Shown: piece after piece, positions 26,119-39,511 of the stretch
Position numbering within the stretch: position 1 is the first letter of the stretch
Layout: each line of letters opens with the position of its first letter
Source of the DNA: Gadus chalcogrammus
Taxonomy: Eukaryota; Chordata; Actinopteri; Gadiformes; Gadidae
NCBI RefSeq assembly: GCF_026213295.1
Contig: NC_079420.1
Coordinates: 8,776,311-8,840,310 of the forward strand
Reading direction: 5' to 3'
DNA length: 64,000 nt
Position numbers and translations under genes: made by a program
The notes under the pieces: generated by a model
Database searches by the model: none
Told to the model about the DNA's origin: nothing
What the model saw: the letters and a program-made list of their open reading frames with translations, nothing else

Positions 26119-26912
26119 GTGAGTAAAGGCTCTTCCCTTTCAGACTGAGCGCAATCCTGTCCTCTTTGAACAGCGTTGGTGTCTCACTGCGCTCCCAAGA
26201 TTTGAATGACAAATCGACTCCAAGCGCCCCAAAGAGTTTCTGTGTGTGTTTGTTGTGGGGTTGAGAGGAGTGGAGTGTTATGAACCAGTTGCGTCCGGTG
26301 TTTGTCGCTGTGTGCTACGTCTTTAAATGTACCTGTTGCTACGAGGCTTGTCCACTCATGGGCTCTTCCGACGTTTAACAGCTGTCCACACTGCCTGTAT
26401 ACACTTGTTGATGTTTTGATTTGAACCATTTGTTTGCTTGTTGCGGCTATCGTATCTGATGTAGTTAGTGAGTTGTCCTGCAACTGATGTATTAAGTGAT
26501 AAGACTTATCAGGCTCTCTGTGCCAGATTCTCCCCTCTCTTCCCCCTGCTGCTGTGCTTTATGGCTGGATGATTAAAGATGAACAAGAGGGCAAAGGGCC
26601 AGGGATCTGCCTTTTTAGTGCTGCTGTTTCACCCTTTACGACGCATTGTCCTCGGAGTCACACGTGTGTGCGTGTGCCTTGCGGCGTGGACCGATGCCTC
26701 TGAACCATTGACTCATCATCATCATCATGGCTTCGCCAGGGCTAAGCGCAGGAAGCATTCACCTCCACTCCTCGTCCAAGCTCATTAGCATGCGCGCCCT
26801 GTTAGTCAATCACAGCTATTGATTAGACTAGAAGGGTAATTTATTAAGGGCAGTTCCTGCTTGATTGTTGGAGACAATTCTGTCGTAACTCGTGTGCTAA
26901 CTCTTTATCTAG

Positions 26913-26949
<37 letters not shown>

Positions 26950-28215
26950 CTTGGCTTCTTAGAGATAATGTCAGCATAAAGGATGGTTCATTGTGGTGCG
27001 GTCACGGGAAACAAGTGCAACAAGACTTAAGTCCAGTGTTTATCTATGCTTATTATCATGCATGTGTGTGTGTGCCTGTGTGCATGTTAAAACAAACATT
27101 CAGTACTTCCATCATTGTCCCTTTTGCGACTGAATGTCGATCTGGGTTTTTAGTCTCTGAGCTTCTCGCCTGCAGACACAGAGGAGGATGTTTGACGGAG
27201 GAAGTGTTCCTGACCTTTGTCGTTATCGGCAACATCACTTTTTTCAACATCATCTCTTAGGTTGTAATCGTCTGCCGTGCTCGAATGCAAAGATGTGTTT
27301 TTCCCTTGCAGCATGTCGTACAACAGCCACTTGTGGAAAGGTTCAGGAGTCTTCTCATGATGGAACAAACATAAATCAATTAAATACAGGAATTCTGGGG
27401 AAGGAGTTTCCTTAGGGGTTTGCTCACTTTGAGGCACAGAATTAATATTATATATATATAAGTGCAGTGTGCTTGTGCAACTGCTTGCGTGTGTGTGTGC
27501 GCTAACCACCCCATTTGTGTGTGTGTGACTCGGTGACGAGTTAAGAAATAAATGATAATTTGGGAAGCAGGAGGACTCCATCTCTAAATGTGTCTCTCGG
27601 TGTGCGCGCGAAACAGCCCGTCCGTGCGGGTTGACTGGTTATTTAGGGGCTGTGCTTATGTCAGATCCATCAGGGCTGACGGCTGGCTGCTGCAGTGATG
27701 AAAGATTGATCCAGTCCCTCTCCTCACACTCTCCCCATGTGCTCCTCCTCTTCTTCCTCCTCCTCCTCCTCCTTCCTCCCAGCTCCAACCTCGTCCAGCC
27801 CTCCTCTTCCCGCCCCAGTATCCCAGCTGCTCTCAATAACTTGACCTCTTTACATTTTATTATCATATTAATAGTCTGTTTTATTTGCGTAGCCCTTCAT
27901 CACAGTTATACTAAAGGCCACATTATGAGACTCCCCCTAACCCCTTAACCGTCCAGAGGATAAGGAAAACCTCCCAGAGGGTCCCAGAGGGGAGGTACCT
28001 CAACAAGGAACACCAAAGAGGGGTCCTTCCTACCAGGAGGGCATTGGGTGCCATGATGGACAGAACATTAGCAATGGTTCTAGGGGCTTGGTAGTACTTA
28101 TGACTACAAGGACGAAAATAATCATTTTAACATTTAGGATGTTTTAAATGCAAGACAAGCCAGGGCAGCAAAGAAAATGAGGCAATCCTTTGAGTGTGTC
28201 ACTAGAACTTAACTC
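26119..28215. other. Non-coding stretch with a short dispersed repeat
   Basis: 26760-26880 (TTAGTCAATCACAGCTATTG and ATTAGAC) resembles a PBX/HOX-rich regulatory element. 27865-28080 (TTTATTTGCGTAGCCCTTCA, CCTCCCAGAGG, CCTTCCTACCAGGAGG) matches a very common fish repeat that I know as an untranslated-tail-like element. No exon seen. Confidence 0.5.
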
Positions 28216-28217
28216 CA

Positions 28218-28351
<134 letters not shown>

Positions 28352-28764
28352 CAGGCCTATTAGCGAGTGTGTTGTCCAGTGCTCCTCGGCTTCATCGTCT
28401 TTGCGTTCGTCCAGTTGGGGGTGCTCACCGTTTAAGGACACCTGCCGTGTTCTTCAGAGCGTCTGTTTATCCACCCTCTTCCTTCTTTGCTTACTCTGAC
28501 ATTCTTCTCTGTGCAAAAACAAAAGTTTGTTTGTAGACTAAACAGGCTGACCGTCCTCAGGGCTGTGTGGCCTGGGGCGCCACAGACAGCAGCACTGGCA
28601 GCAAGCTGTCTCACATTCATTATTCATTCTCACCGGTGTGTTTCTTTCTTTCCTTTTGTTACAATTAGATAATGTCCGGGACTTTTGAGGCTCAAAGTCG
28701 CTAGGTTACTTCAAATGTCTTTAATTTAAAGTTAACTGCTAGACAACCATGGCCACTACACTTA

Positions 28765-28865
28765 CTCTGAGTTAGATAGTTAGTTAACGAGTTAGTAAAT
28801 AACATAGTTAGTTAGATGGTTAGTTAGGTAGCTAATAAGTTAGTAAATGACAGTTAGTTCGATTG
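28765..28865. repeat. GTTA-rich degenerate repeat
   Basis: TAGTTAGTTA-type tetramer repeats with many interruptions. Confidence 0.75.
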
Positions 28866-29159
28866 TTTGTAATGTCAATTAATGTAATGTAAATAGTAAA
28901 TTACATCAGGTTTGTTTGTGTGTACATGCGTTATTCAAGGGTCTGCAACGCCGACGGCATAATTCATGTATGTTCAGTATTGACTCATTGAGTGATTTTG
29001 GAGTTGCAGACCACAACATATTGTACTTTATTCGCCTGCTTCCTCACATTGTGTTGAACTTCTAGAACAACAGCCGCTGCAGCGCTAGGATGCATAGGGG
29101 TTGTCTTCCTCTGAATCCCTCTCTCCGACTCTGCCCGTCTGTCCCTCTCACCCACCTGT

Positions 29160-29257
29160 CTGTCCCTCTAAAGCACCTGTCCGTCATGTTCCCTGGACAT
29201 CCGCCCACCTGGGCGGATGTCCAGGGAACATGACGGACAGGTGCTTTAGAGGGACAG
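29160..29257. repeat. 98-bp perfect inverted repeat
   Basis: Two 48-base arms (29160-29207 and 29210-29257) are exact reverse complements separated by only CC. The arms start CTGTCCCTCTAAAGCACC and meet at ATCCGCCCA. The sequence just outside is also loosely complementary (TCACCCACC left, GGGTGGGA right), so a longer, decayed inverted duplication is possible. Confidence 0.97.
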
Positions 29258-29637
29258 CTGAGAGGGTGGGAAAGAGGGAGGGAGAGAGAGGGAGAGAGAG
29301 GGAGAGAGAGGGAGACGGACTACCTGAGCTGTGACGCCTCCCCAGAGCTGCGGTCTAGCGATGACACACTGTCAAACCCTCAGCCCCGCCCACCCGGGGA
29401 TAACCGAGCCTTTTCTAGAGCTGCAGGCAGGAGAGGCCGGTCGCTGGTCGACGAGCACAGTCTTCACGGGCGTGCTCCTCTGGAAGCTGTCGCCGTCTCC
29501 CAGCGCCAACGCCATGTCAACCAGGGCCATGGTGACCGCAGCAGTGCAAACATGCCTCCCGTCGGTCCCCCGTGTGAATGGGGGGGGGAGATGATTGCAG
29601 TGCCTGTGATCTATTAGCCATGCCATGTTGACTCTCC

Positions 29638-29786
<149 letters not shown>

Positions 29787-30722
29787 AGAGAGAGATCTCG
29801 GTGCAGTAAATAACGAGTTGCCTCTGCCAAGGGCCCCTATGCAGAGATAAGTGCGTGTGTTTGTTGGGTGTGGGTCCGGAGAGGGTGGAGGGAGGTAGGA
29901 GGTTGGGTGGTGTCGGGCTGTGAGCCGGTGTTAGTCCAAGATGTTTGGGAGACGGTGTAAATCACAAGGGAGCGCAGGTGTTTTCCACTGCTTCTGTGTC
30001 TCAGAAAGCTTTAGAGGGAGGTGAGAGAGAGAAGGATTATGACTGTGGGACATCATTAAGAGAGAGAGAAGGACACACCCACCCACACACACACACTCGG
30101 GTAGACGTAGCGACAGGAGATCGATGTCGATAAAACAGATCCACGCACTACACTGCACAAAGTGTATTCGCATTAGCCGTCTTCCTAATCAACACGTTGA
30201 CACCCAGTGAGGTGCGGTGGTGCTGAACAGTCTCCAGTCCTAGGGGGGGGGGGGTGGGGGGGGTGGAGAGCGATACCGGTACGAGGGCCGGCTGCCGTCC
30301 CCACAGAGACTAATGGGTTCTCCTGGGTGCCGGTGTCACGTTACCGCCCAGTGCTGCTAGTCTTTCTGTGCCCGTCTCAGACCCCCATTCACACGGCCAT
30401 CAATCAACCTGTTGTGTGTGTGTGTGTGTGTGTGTGTAGGGCTCCTCAGGCCTGATGGACGTGCTGTTAACCGGCCGCTCTGCCCTGTTCACGGTGCCGT
30501 GGCCCCCAAACCCGGAGCAGCGGTTCCAGATGTTTGCTTTGGCGGTTCGTTGTCCCACCGTTTGAAACCGGAGGCTGGACTGGTCTTGCCTATGCATGCA
30601 GACGCACACGCCGTCTCTCACACAGACACACACACATGCACACACTCACTCTATCCCTTACTCACTTACACACTCACACTCACACTTACACACATGCACT
30701 CAATCTCTCACTCACTGTATCG

Positions 30723-30726
<4 letters not shown>

Positions 30727-30787
<61 letters not shown>
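30727..30787. repeat. (AC)n microsatellite
   Basis: About 60 bp pure, preceded by imperfect CA/CT repeats from 30600. Confidence 0.95.
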
Positions 30788-30789
<2 letters not shown>

Positions 30790-31695
30790 CTCTTATGTGT
30801 GTGGAGGGGGCAGCCCTGGGCGGTGTGTTAAGCGTGCGCGTGTGTACTAAGGATGAGATATGAGTGCTGTCGGGATGGAGAAAAAAGACACATTCACTGG
30901 CAGCATCTCAAGGAATGCTTGGAATGCTCACTGTATCGTTCATGTTTGGGTTGGTCGGTTGTGGAGAGTTCAGAAAATGAATGGATATTTAACACGCGAT
31001 GTGGAAGACTTAGCCGTATTAAATAAACGGGACTGACTGATACTGATGGTTCCATGAAATGGTTGCTCCGTACGGCTTTTCTAAAGAGATTGGCTTGTTT
31101 TGATTGTAAGAAATCCTTACTTCCTTCCCGCTGTGTCTTTGGTGTAGTTTTGTCTCCTTGTCTGTATTCGTCCTAGTTCTATGAGGAAATAGACGTCCAT
31201 TAAGCATTTTGCTACACACAGGTCAGTATGCTTTACTACTCTGAAGTCATTTGTGTGTGATAAAACATGAGGACAAGCCAAAAAGAGTGAAAGGGAACTT
31301 TGAACTAACTAACCTATAATCAGGCACCTCTGCCTCACTTTGCAGAGCATCTGATTTATGAAGGGCTTTGACCCTGCCAGGATCAATACACTTTACTGTT
31401 ACCAGCACCGTTGTTAAGTGTGTGTGTGTGTGTGTGTGCGTGTGCGTGTGCGTGCGTGCGGGTTTACACATGCTAAAATACATTGTTCCATACTGGTGTT
31501 CAAGTCAAAACACGTACAGAGTTTTCACACAAGCACTGTTTTATTTTTGTGATAATTTGTTTGGAGTGTGCACTTACTCTTTACGTAACCTACTTTACAT
31601 AACACACACACACGTAAATGAGGCCCCAGGATTGTTGAAAGTCTCAGAGAGAGAGAGAGCCAGACAGCCCGCCAGCAAACCAGCTTTTACCCTTC

Positions 31696-32190
31696 TCACG
31701 AGGCGTTCACTGGGTTGATCGGCCGATGCCAAGTACAGATCCGTTCAACCAATAAATAAATGCAGAATTTCCTGACTTTGTAAAGTTTGAATGAAAGGAA
31801 ACGTAAAGTAGTGTCCACCGAGGACGGAAACGGAGCGTCCTCAATAGGATCATCAATATCCTGAATAGGATCACTAATATTCTCAATTGGATCATCAATA
31901 TCCTCAACATCCACAATAGGATCCTCAACATCCGCAATAGGATCCTCAACATCCTCAATAGGATCATCAACATCCTCAATAGTATCTGATGTACTGTGTG
32001 TTGACCCAGAGTCTTTACCCAGAAGCCGCCGTAGTTTCCCTGAGCCGCTGATCCAGCCCTGCTGAAGAATGCACCACCTGCTGCGTGAGCGTTGGCCTAC
32101 AGTCTTACCGGGCCCCTGATGCGTGTCGACACTAGCATCACTGTCTTCTTGACTGCTGGGGATTGCATCTGAATAAACACTAGGAGTTTA
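31696..32190 (-). other. Long open minus-strand frame with 7-residue acidic repeats, unassigned
   Basis: The frame is open for about 160 codons from an acceptor-like TTTATTCAG (near 32172) to TGA/TAA at 31696. It reads ...IPSSQEDSDASVDTHQG..., then GWISGSGKLRRLLGKDSGS, then eight or so DVEDPIx/DIDDPIx heptads. The heptads derive from a 21-bp tandem repeat at 31847-31982 (unit GGATCATCAATATCCTCAATA). I recognise no family. Frames this long are expected by chance a few times in 64 kb, so it may be no gene at all. Confidence 0.2.
31847..31982. repeat. 21-bp minisatellite
   Basis: Six to seven copies of GGATC(A/C)TCAA(T/C)ATCCTCAATA. One copy carries a 9-bp expansion. Confidence 0.9.
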
Positions 32191-32639
32191 GGAGTTACCC
32201 TACTACTACCTGCTCCTGCTCCCCGAGCTATGTGGAGGGACAGTATTGCCTCAATGCCTCAGGCTACTCTAACCCATGGGAGACGATGTCAGTGGTGTTG
32301 TGCGCCGGATGGAATGCACCCTGCCACTGACTGCAGTTCGGCGGGGCTTTTTATGAAACTCGGGGATAGCAATCAGCATTCTGTGTGAAACACATCTTTG
32401 ACGTGATTAACACATTCCTCCTGCGTCAAACTTATCATTATACTATTATCCAGTCCCACTGTCTGCCGCTCTTACTTATTTTTTGCTTTTTTCTACTCTC
32501 ATAAACATGCATGCATGTATTGTGTGTGTATTGTTGGCAGTGTGTGGATGGATGGGGGGGGGGGGGGGGGGGGGTTGTAGTGTCAGTAAATGGAGACGAG
32601 ATGAGACTCCTGCTCATCAGCGGTCTAAGAGCTCTCTCT

Positions 32640-33340
32640 CGCTCACTCTGTCTCTCTCACTCTCTCTGTCAATCTGTCTCTCTCACTCTCTCTGTCTCCA
32701 TCTCCTTATCTGTCTCCCTCCATCTTTCTCCGTCTCTCACTCTCTCACTCACTCTCTCTGTCGCTCTCTCGTTGGTTCACATGGGAAAGGACTGTAAAGT
32801 GTTTTGCTTAGGAGATTTTCTTTTGCTGATAGGCAAATGCTTTCTATCGGCCATGTGCCTGCCTGTCTATCTCTGCCTGCCTGGTACCCGTCTGTCTTCC
32901 TACCTGTGTCCCAGTGTCTGGGTGCTAGTAAACCCAGCAGGGGGGGTTCCCAGTATCAGCGAGTGGCTCTGTGGGAGGACTGTGGAGCCGGCTCCAGCAG
33001 ACACTGCCTGTCCTCTTATCTTACATTATCATCTTACGTCTCATCGGCTCCGTTTCCTGGCCGACGGGTGACCAGGGCATGAGTAAGCCATCTATATTCC
33101 CTGATGATGATGACGATAGGGTTGTGTGGTCAGAGCTGTGTAATCTATTGGGCCCGGCTCCGCGACAGCTCCCTCTTTCTCTGTCTCTGTGTTTGTCTCT
33201 CCCTCTGTCTCTGTGTCTCTCTCTCTCTGGATCTCTCTCTGTATCTCTCTGTATCTCTCTCTCTGTCTCTGTCTCTGTGTGTGTGTGTGGCTTTTGTCTC
33301 TCTCTCTTTAACTCTTGCTTTCTCTTTCTCTCTCACACAG
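32640..33340. repeat. CT/CTGT-rich simple repeats
   Basis: Imperfect (CTCT/CTGT) tracts at 32630-32770 and 33170-33335, with unique sequence between. No exon recognised. Confidence 0.7.
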
Positions 33341-33879
33341 ATTAAATACTCAACATTTAGAAAACACACTCCTGCCTTCCCTCCTTTTCTTACTCGAGGT
33401 AAGGCTAATGATTGCTACACAGCCAAAACCATGAGCTAGAATCTGATCATTGCCTTACATTAGAGTTTCATCAGATACTTGAGTTATACTTACTCAAAGT
33501 ATTTTTTTCGTTCAAGCTCGTGGAACATCTGAAGTGGTGTACCGCGCCATCTTTGAAACCTCCTCGTAGATCCCATTTTACTGCCGAGCAGGGGGGGGCC
33601 AGACCTGAAACCCTAGTGTACTGGTGATACGACGGGAGGGATGCCAGCCTGCCCCTCCACACTAGTTCTTACGGCTCCCTTCCTCGTCTGGTACATTCCC
33701 TTCCTCCCAGTTCAGGCTGACACTTCAACCATCACCACACTCCCCAGTGCCACCATCTCATGCTCGGCCTTGATTCGGGAACCGGGGTCCCGAGCGAGTG
33801 AATAGATGTGTGATGCTCTCTCTCTCATGTTCATCTCAAAGTGGAGAAGATAATGGCACTAATGGCCGTCCGCTGAAGG

Positions 33880-34400
33880 CAGTATTTGCTCGACAGAGTG
33901 ATGCGCGCGCGCACGCGCGGCCACAGCTTATTAGCTGTGGTTTGTGATCCCCCGCGCGCTAGGTCATTAGCATCTCAATAGAGGAGGGACATGCAGTCGG
34001 GAGGGGGGGATCATTTCAGAACGCTGTTTGGTCACATGGTGCTTTGGAGTTTGTTCAGAGGGATATTTGCCAAATGAATGTGTTGCGATGCCATGCATTA
34101 TTCATCAGGTGCGCTGCCGAGGCTTTCGGTGAGAGCTCTGTTCGCTGGCAGGCCGAGCCGCCGTTTGTTTTAATTAGCCCGCCGCCGTGTCTGCGCCAGG
34201 GTTCCTCATGTAACTGGGCCACGAGGACCCACTGACGGTGGGCCGCGGCTGGCGGCCAGGCCCTCTGCACATCATTTAGCGAAGGCCCCGAGATTAAATG
34301 CTTTCCGTTCAAGTGCTTCGCTAATGATTGGCTGAACGCGACGTTCGTATGATTACCGTGGAGGCACGGCCTTAATTATAGAAGTAGACCGTGCTGAACC
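33880..34400. promoter_or_regulatory. Candidate conserved non-coding element
   Basis: Unique block with CGCGCGCACGCGCGG, then many homeodomain cores (TTATTAGCTG, TCATTAGCATC, TTTTAATTAGCCCG, CTAATGATTGG, CTTAATTATAG). It lies between repeat-rich flanks. The dense TAAT sites in CpG-containing unique DNA resemble developmental enhancers. I infer regulation by appearance only. Confidence 0.3.
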
Positions 34401-34929
34401 CTTAAATAGGCAAGGCAGGGTGTTTTTCTTGATCTCGCAGCCTAGTTTGTTCTGTTGGTGTGGGGCTGGGGCTGTTTAGAGACGGAGGCCTGCCGGCCTG
34501 CGGTTTTGGAGTACGCACGCACCCATGCACACACACACACACACACACATGCACTTTAACACACACACAAATTTAAACACAAACACAGAGCGTATTATTT
34601 AAGCAAATTAGTATTTGACGTTTACACACAAATTACTTAAAAACGAACACGGAAAAGATCAACAGAAATGTCTGCTTGCCACGTCAACCACATGTCTGTC
34701 TTGACAACTGTTATCAAGGAAAAACTGCATTCTTTTTCAGGCTGGGCAGTGGCGGTACTATGGGTCAATTATTAGCAATATGGTGCTATAACACACAAGA
34801 ACCTTTATTTATTAGCCACTCACTACTCAATGACTTTTAATTTAATGCCCTTGAGCTACTGTCGTCCTATTCTGTGTTGACGATGACGACATCCATTAAA
34901 AATCCATTAAAAAAATACAACTAAAGCGC

Positions 34930-35500
34930 TATGTTGGGGCATTATAAATAATCGTGGGGTTGGGTGTTGGTTGTGTTGTTGTTGTTATTGTTGTTAGTTT
35001 TTCGTTTACACAGAAATTATATACCAGGGAACAGCTGGAGACATGAACGCAGAGGAGTGGGGCGATCTTAATTATAGGTTTGGTTGGGACAAATCTTGTC
35101 TTTATGTTGGCCTCGCTCCCATCACTTGTGATCGGCGTCACAATGGGGGGTGGGGTGGGCAGTGCCAGGGCCAGGCGATACAAAGGGAGCTAGTGTGGGT
35201 GGAGGTTTTGGCCCACAACCATAATGACCACATCAGCCTCGGTGACGCCATGCATCCGAAGGCACCAAGCTCCCCTCTCCCCTCAGTTACAGAGCTGCAC
35301 CACCTCCTCCACCACCACCAGCTCCTCCACTCCACCACCATCACCAGCCCGTCAACACCATCACCCCCATCACCAACACCACCCACCTCCTTCTCCACCA
35401 CTCCCATTATCCCCAGCGCTACTCCCCTCCCCTACCAACGCTACCACCTTCACCTCCACCATCACTACCACCGCTCACACCACCCCCCCCACCAGCACAC
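34930..35500. repeat. Low-complexity GTT and CCACCA-rich stretch
   Basis: (GTT)n at 34965-34995 and (CACCAC/CATCAC)-rich sequence at 35300-35500. The open frames here are products of the low complexity. Confidence 0.7.
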
Positions 35501-35854
35501 TGCCCTGGGGCACGGGGTTTGAGTGGGGTTGGGCTGTTGATGTTTAGCCAACCAGGGCCTGGTATTACTGATAAGGGTTCTCTTGAGTCAGAGTGTGTAT
35601 GGTCGGTCAAGGACAATCACTTTTTTGTTTGTGATTGTGTGTGTGATTCACATGCATTTTCTTCCTCTCATTGTTTTGTTCTTGTGGTCATACACAGATA
35701 GTGAGGCGGTATCTTATTGTATCAGAGCTTTATTGTAGACAGTAAAACATGTCTCCATTCAGGTGGATGTTTTAGCACCTCACAAATAATCAGCCATAAC
35801 ACCCAAAGGGGATATCGCTGGATTGTCACTGTAAGCACAGTGAACCATTACCAA

Positions 35855-35971
<117 letters not shown>

Positions 35972-36656
35972 AATAAGGCAGTGTGGACATCTTCAGGGAT
36001 TGTTGATACTAGTAGTAGTAGTATTGACCTAATAATTCAGCAGGAATAAAAGTGGAAACTAACCAGTGGAAGCTGAAAGGTGGAAGCTAACGGGCCTGCT
36101 GGGGTGAAGAGGTTCCACAGCCACACAGACGTGATGAGAGGCAGAGCTGGCTGTGTAGCTTCCTAGGTCGCTGGATAGGATAAGACTTTATCCATCCCAG
36201 ATCATGAGAGTTCAGATGACAAATGTGGCATCCGAATATGGGCATCCAAATATGGAACTGGAAAGTAGTAGAATGAAGAAATTGTACAAAATATTTCTAA
36301 AATCAAAGACATTGTTATGCATACACAATGAGAGTAGTCTGAATGTAGATTAAAAAGCAAATGTAAACTAACATTGACCGTAGAAATAATTTTTCTTCGA
36401 GGAGATTGCCAAACTGTTTCCCAGAAATGAGCTCTCTCCTTAGACATCCATAGATTACCGCCGTTTAGCTAACCGGCTGTTTAGCTGGAAGTCTGTTTAG
36501 CTGGAAGTCTGTTTGGCTGGCTGTCTGTTTGGCTGGCTGTTGTGTGAGTGATGATGATAGGACAGAGAAGGGAAGGGCACAGGCCGATAATTACAGGCTT
36601 TTATATCCCATCCCCCGACCTTTCTTTCTTCGTTCTCCTCCGGCCTGTGTGCGTGC

Positions 36657-36796
<140 letters not shown>

Positions 36797-37239
36797 CTGC
36801 GTGCGTGCGTGCGTGTGCACGCGCGTTGGCCTCCATGTGTGTTGCGTGGGATGGTATGTCCTGAGTTTATTCCAACAACATTTTTTCAGTGGCCTGAGGT
36901 TACAGGGTGTGGCAGGGTGGGCGTGGCGGTGCCTGGTCTTGTGGCTAAGTTACGAGTCTCCTCGGATAAGGACAGGGTGGGTCTGTGTGCGTGCTGGGAT
37001 TGGCCGACATGTGTGTGTGTCGTTTGTGTCTCTTTTATGAGGCTGTCACTGCCCCAAGACGCTCACTATTCGCCTCCGTCTTCCGTGTGTGCTCCTAAAT
37101 CTCTGAGTGAAGTGAGGAAAAAGGCTAACTGACAGTTTAAAGGCTTCTACAAACACACCGGGCAGACTTCTCTTGTGGGTCTCCTGCACAACACTCCCAA
37201 CGTCGGACGTCTCCATGGCTACGGTTCAGAGGCCCGTGC

Positions 37240-37639
37240 GCCCTCTCGCCTAGCGATTGTTTGTTGTGGCGTCAGGACGGCGGCGTGAGACTGAACTGAA
37301 CGGGACGCTAGGCTCCAGGGCGGGCGGGTCCGGGCGGACATCGGCGTGCAGGCCTCACCGCTGTTGTGCTGCCTCGGTGAGCGTCGCCGGCGGCAACCTG
37401 AGAGCCGCGCCGCGCCGTGCGTGTCGGTTTCCTGTTGCTGCCGTTATCGCTTTTCACAGACCGGGCTGAGCCAACCACAGGGCATCATGGGAAAGCAGCG
37501 ATGATGTTTATCGGAATGGAGGTGCTTTGCATGTTTTGTGGCGCGCGTTGAGGACCGTGTGACAGGACGGCACCGACTGCTGATTGTCATGTAGCCCAGA
37601 TATGACAACTACTAGCGCTCACTCACAGGCATCCAGCAG
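37240..37639 (+). promoter_or_regulatory. RASSF7: CpG-rich promoter and probable untranslated exon of RASSF7
   Basis: The most CpG-dense non-coding block in the window (37240-37560, GGGCGGGCGGG, CGCCGGCGG, GCGCCGCGCCG). A likely non-coding exon follows and ends at donor CAGCAG|GTAAAC (37640). It lies 3.9 kb upstream of the RASSF7 start codon on the same strand. The exon's 5' end is not determined. Confidence 0.5.
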
Positions 37640-39007
37640 GTAAACAGTTGCTGCGGGACGCTAGATTGCTTTTCTCACGTCGCTTGTGGGGACGTGCTCT
37701 ACCACAGCTTACCGGAAATTAATTTTTTTTGTGCTCTAGATTATGTTTAGAAAAATCTGGTGCAATACTGTGCTGGGGAAATCATCTCGGCTCACAAGGT
37801 AAAGTTTGACTTTAAAAAGTTGAACTTCTTTTTGTTGTGACTTATTATAAACGGCACATTTTCGTACCTCCTACAATATCTTTTTCTCCAAACGTGCCGT
37901 ATTACTGTACTTGGCTGGATTGCCTCATTCTTCTACAAAGGACTGTCCCGTGCATTGGTACAGCATGTTAGAACCACCGCTGTCTGCTTTTGGAGTTTTA
38001 CATTGAATGGCTGTTAGCCTGTTTGTATTGCATTTCTGCTATGCACGCCAGAAGCAGGCTCGGGTTGTGATTGAGGTATCATGACATGGAGAGACTCAGG
38101 AGTATTTGAACATGATGATTGGGTTCATTGTGTGGGATTTTAATGCGCGTGTAGCCACCTGGGTTTGTTGATACAGGAGTGTCGTATTGACTTTAACCAA
38201 ATTACCCTAAAAAACAGAAAGTTACAACATCTCCACAATTGCTATTATGGGCTGGCGTGCGCCCTTATCCAAAGGCACTTACAAATGAGGCAGAGGAAAA
38301 ACAAACATGCAGTGAGAATGAAGAGTAGCTGCAAAGAAAAGTAAATTGTGCTGAACCACCTAATTTAAATGATGAGTGGTGCTGCAAATGTGTACAGTAA
38401 ACATCTGAATCAAAGGGCTTTCTTCACAGCACAACAACTTCTACATTTCTATAGTTCTATGACAATGGTGCGTTCTAGACTACTAGAGCGATATAATCGC
38501 AGCTCTGCAAACTCCTCAAAGATTCAACGTGTTGGATATGGAGAGAATACATACAAAACCAGGAAAGCTGAGTCAATGCTCCACATAATGCAGATGCACT
38601 GGGGATAGGCCTATGGGTATGGTAGCTGTTGTTATTGGGCTTCTTTTGTTTGCCCAGGTGCTTCTAGTAAACAGAGATCGGCACAAGTATTCAGTTACAG
38701 ACAGGAGTTGAGTGGGTAAGACCGGTGTTTTTCAGGTTTTTATTGGGGTAAGATCCTTTCCCTCTCTTGTGCTTCACACCGGCCTGTGAGGTAGCGTTAA
38801 AACTCCTGAGACCTGCCGGGAAATAGAGTAACATGGCGCCTGTGTTTATCTTGAACCCGGTTGGCATCTTTTTTGTGTGTGTACTGTGTGTGTGTGTGTG
38901 TGTGTGTGTGTTTGTGTTCGGTGTGTGTGTGTGTGTGTGTGTGTGTCCACGTGTGACTGTACACCTTGTTAAGACGCATTAAAATGTGCAAGTTTCAACA
39001 CAGATCT

Positions 39008-39398
39008 CAGTGTTTCCCCCAGTAAATGTCTCAGTTAAGGTGGTAAGCAGTCGGTGGTGGTGTTGTTGGCGCGTCGCGAAGCGCCGCGCCGAAATTTTGG
39101 GGGTATTTTGCTCAAAGATGCCAGTACGCATGAATGAAATAAACGACTGTTTATTTCCATATAAATAAACAACAGTAGGTACAAATGTTGTGCAAACATG
39201 CAGACACTACAAAATAAAATTAAAGAAAAGTGCAAATTAAATACAAATAATGGACAATACACTTAACTTTTGTATGCAAATTCAACTATTTACAGTTCCT
39301 TTTTTGGATCTTATTTGCGGCACAGCTGACAAGAGGCATCAGTGCATGCAATTCTGCGTGGCTGTGCAAAGAACAGTTCCAGCGCCCTGCTGTAATTT

Positions 39399-39432
<34 letters not shown>

Positions 39433-39511
39433 CAATACATTGGTAGTCAAGGCGGGGCCCTAGTCTTGTTAAGGCGGCCGCCTTAACAATATAGTGCTGG
39501 GGGAAACCCTG
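39008..39511. mobile_element. Non-autonomous hAT-like element (MITE), 504 bp
   Basis: Terminal inverted repeats CAGTGTTTCCCCCAG (left) and CAGGGTTTCCCCCAG (right, complement) continue as GTTAAGGTGG/GTTAAGGCGG. An internal poly-T (39401-39432) and no transposase frame are seen. Flanks share GATCT but not a clean 8-bp duplication. Confidence 0.75.
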
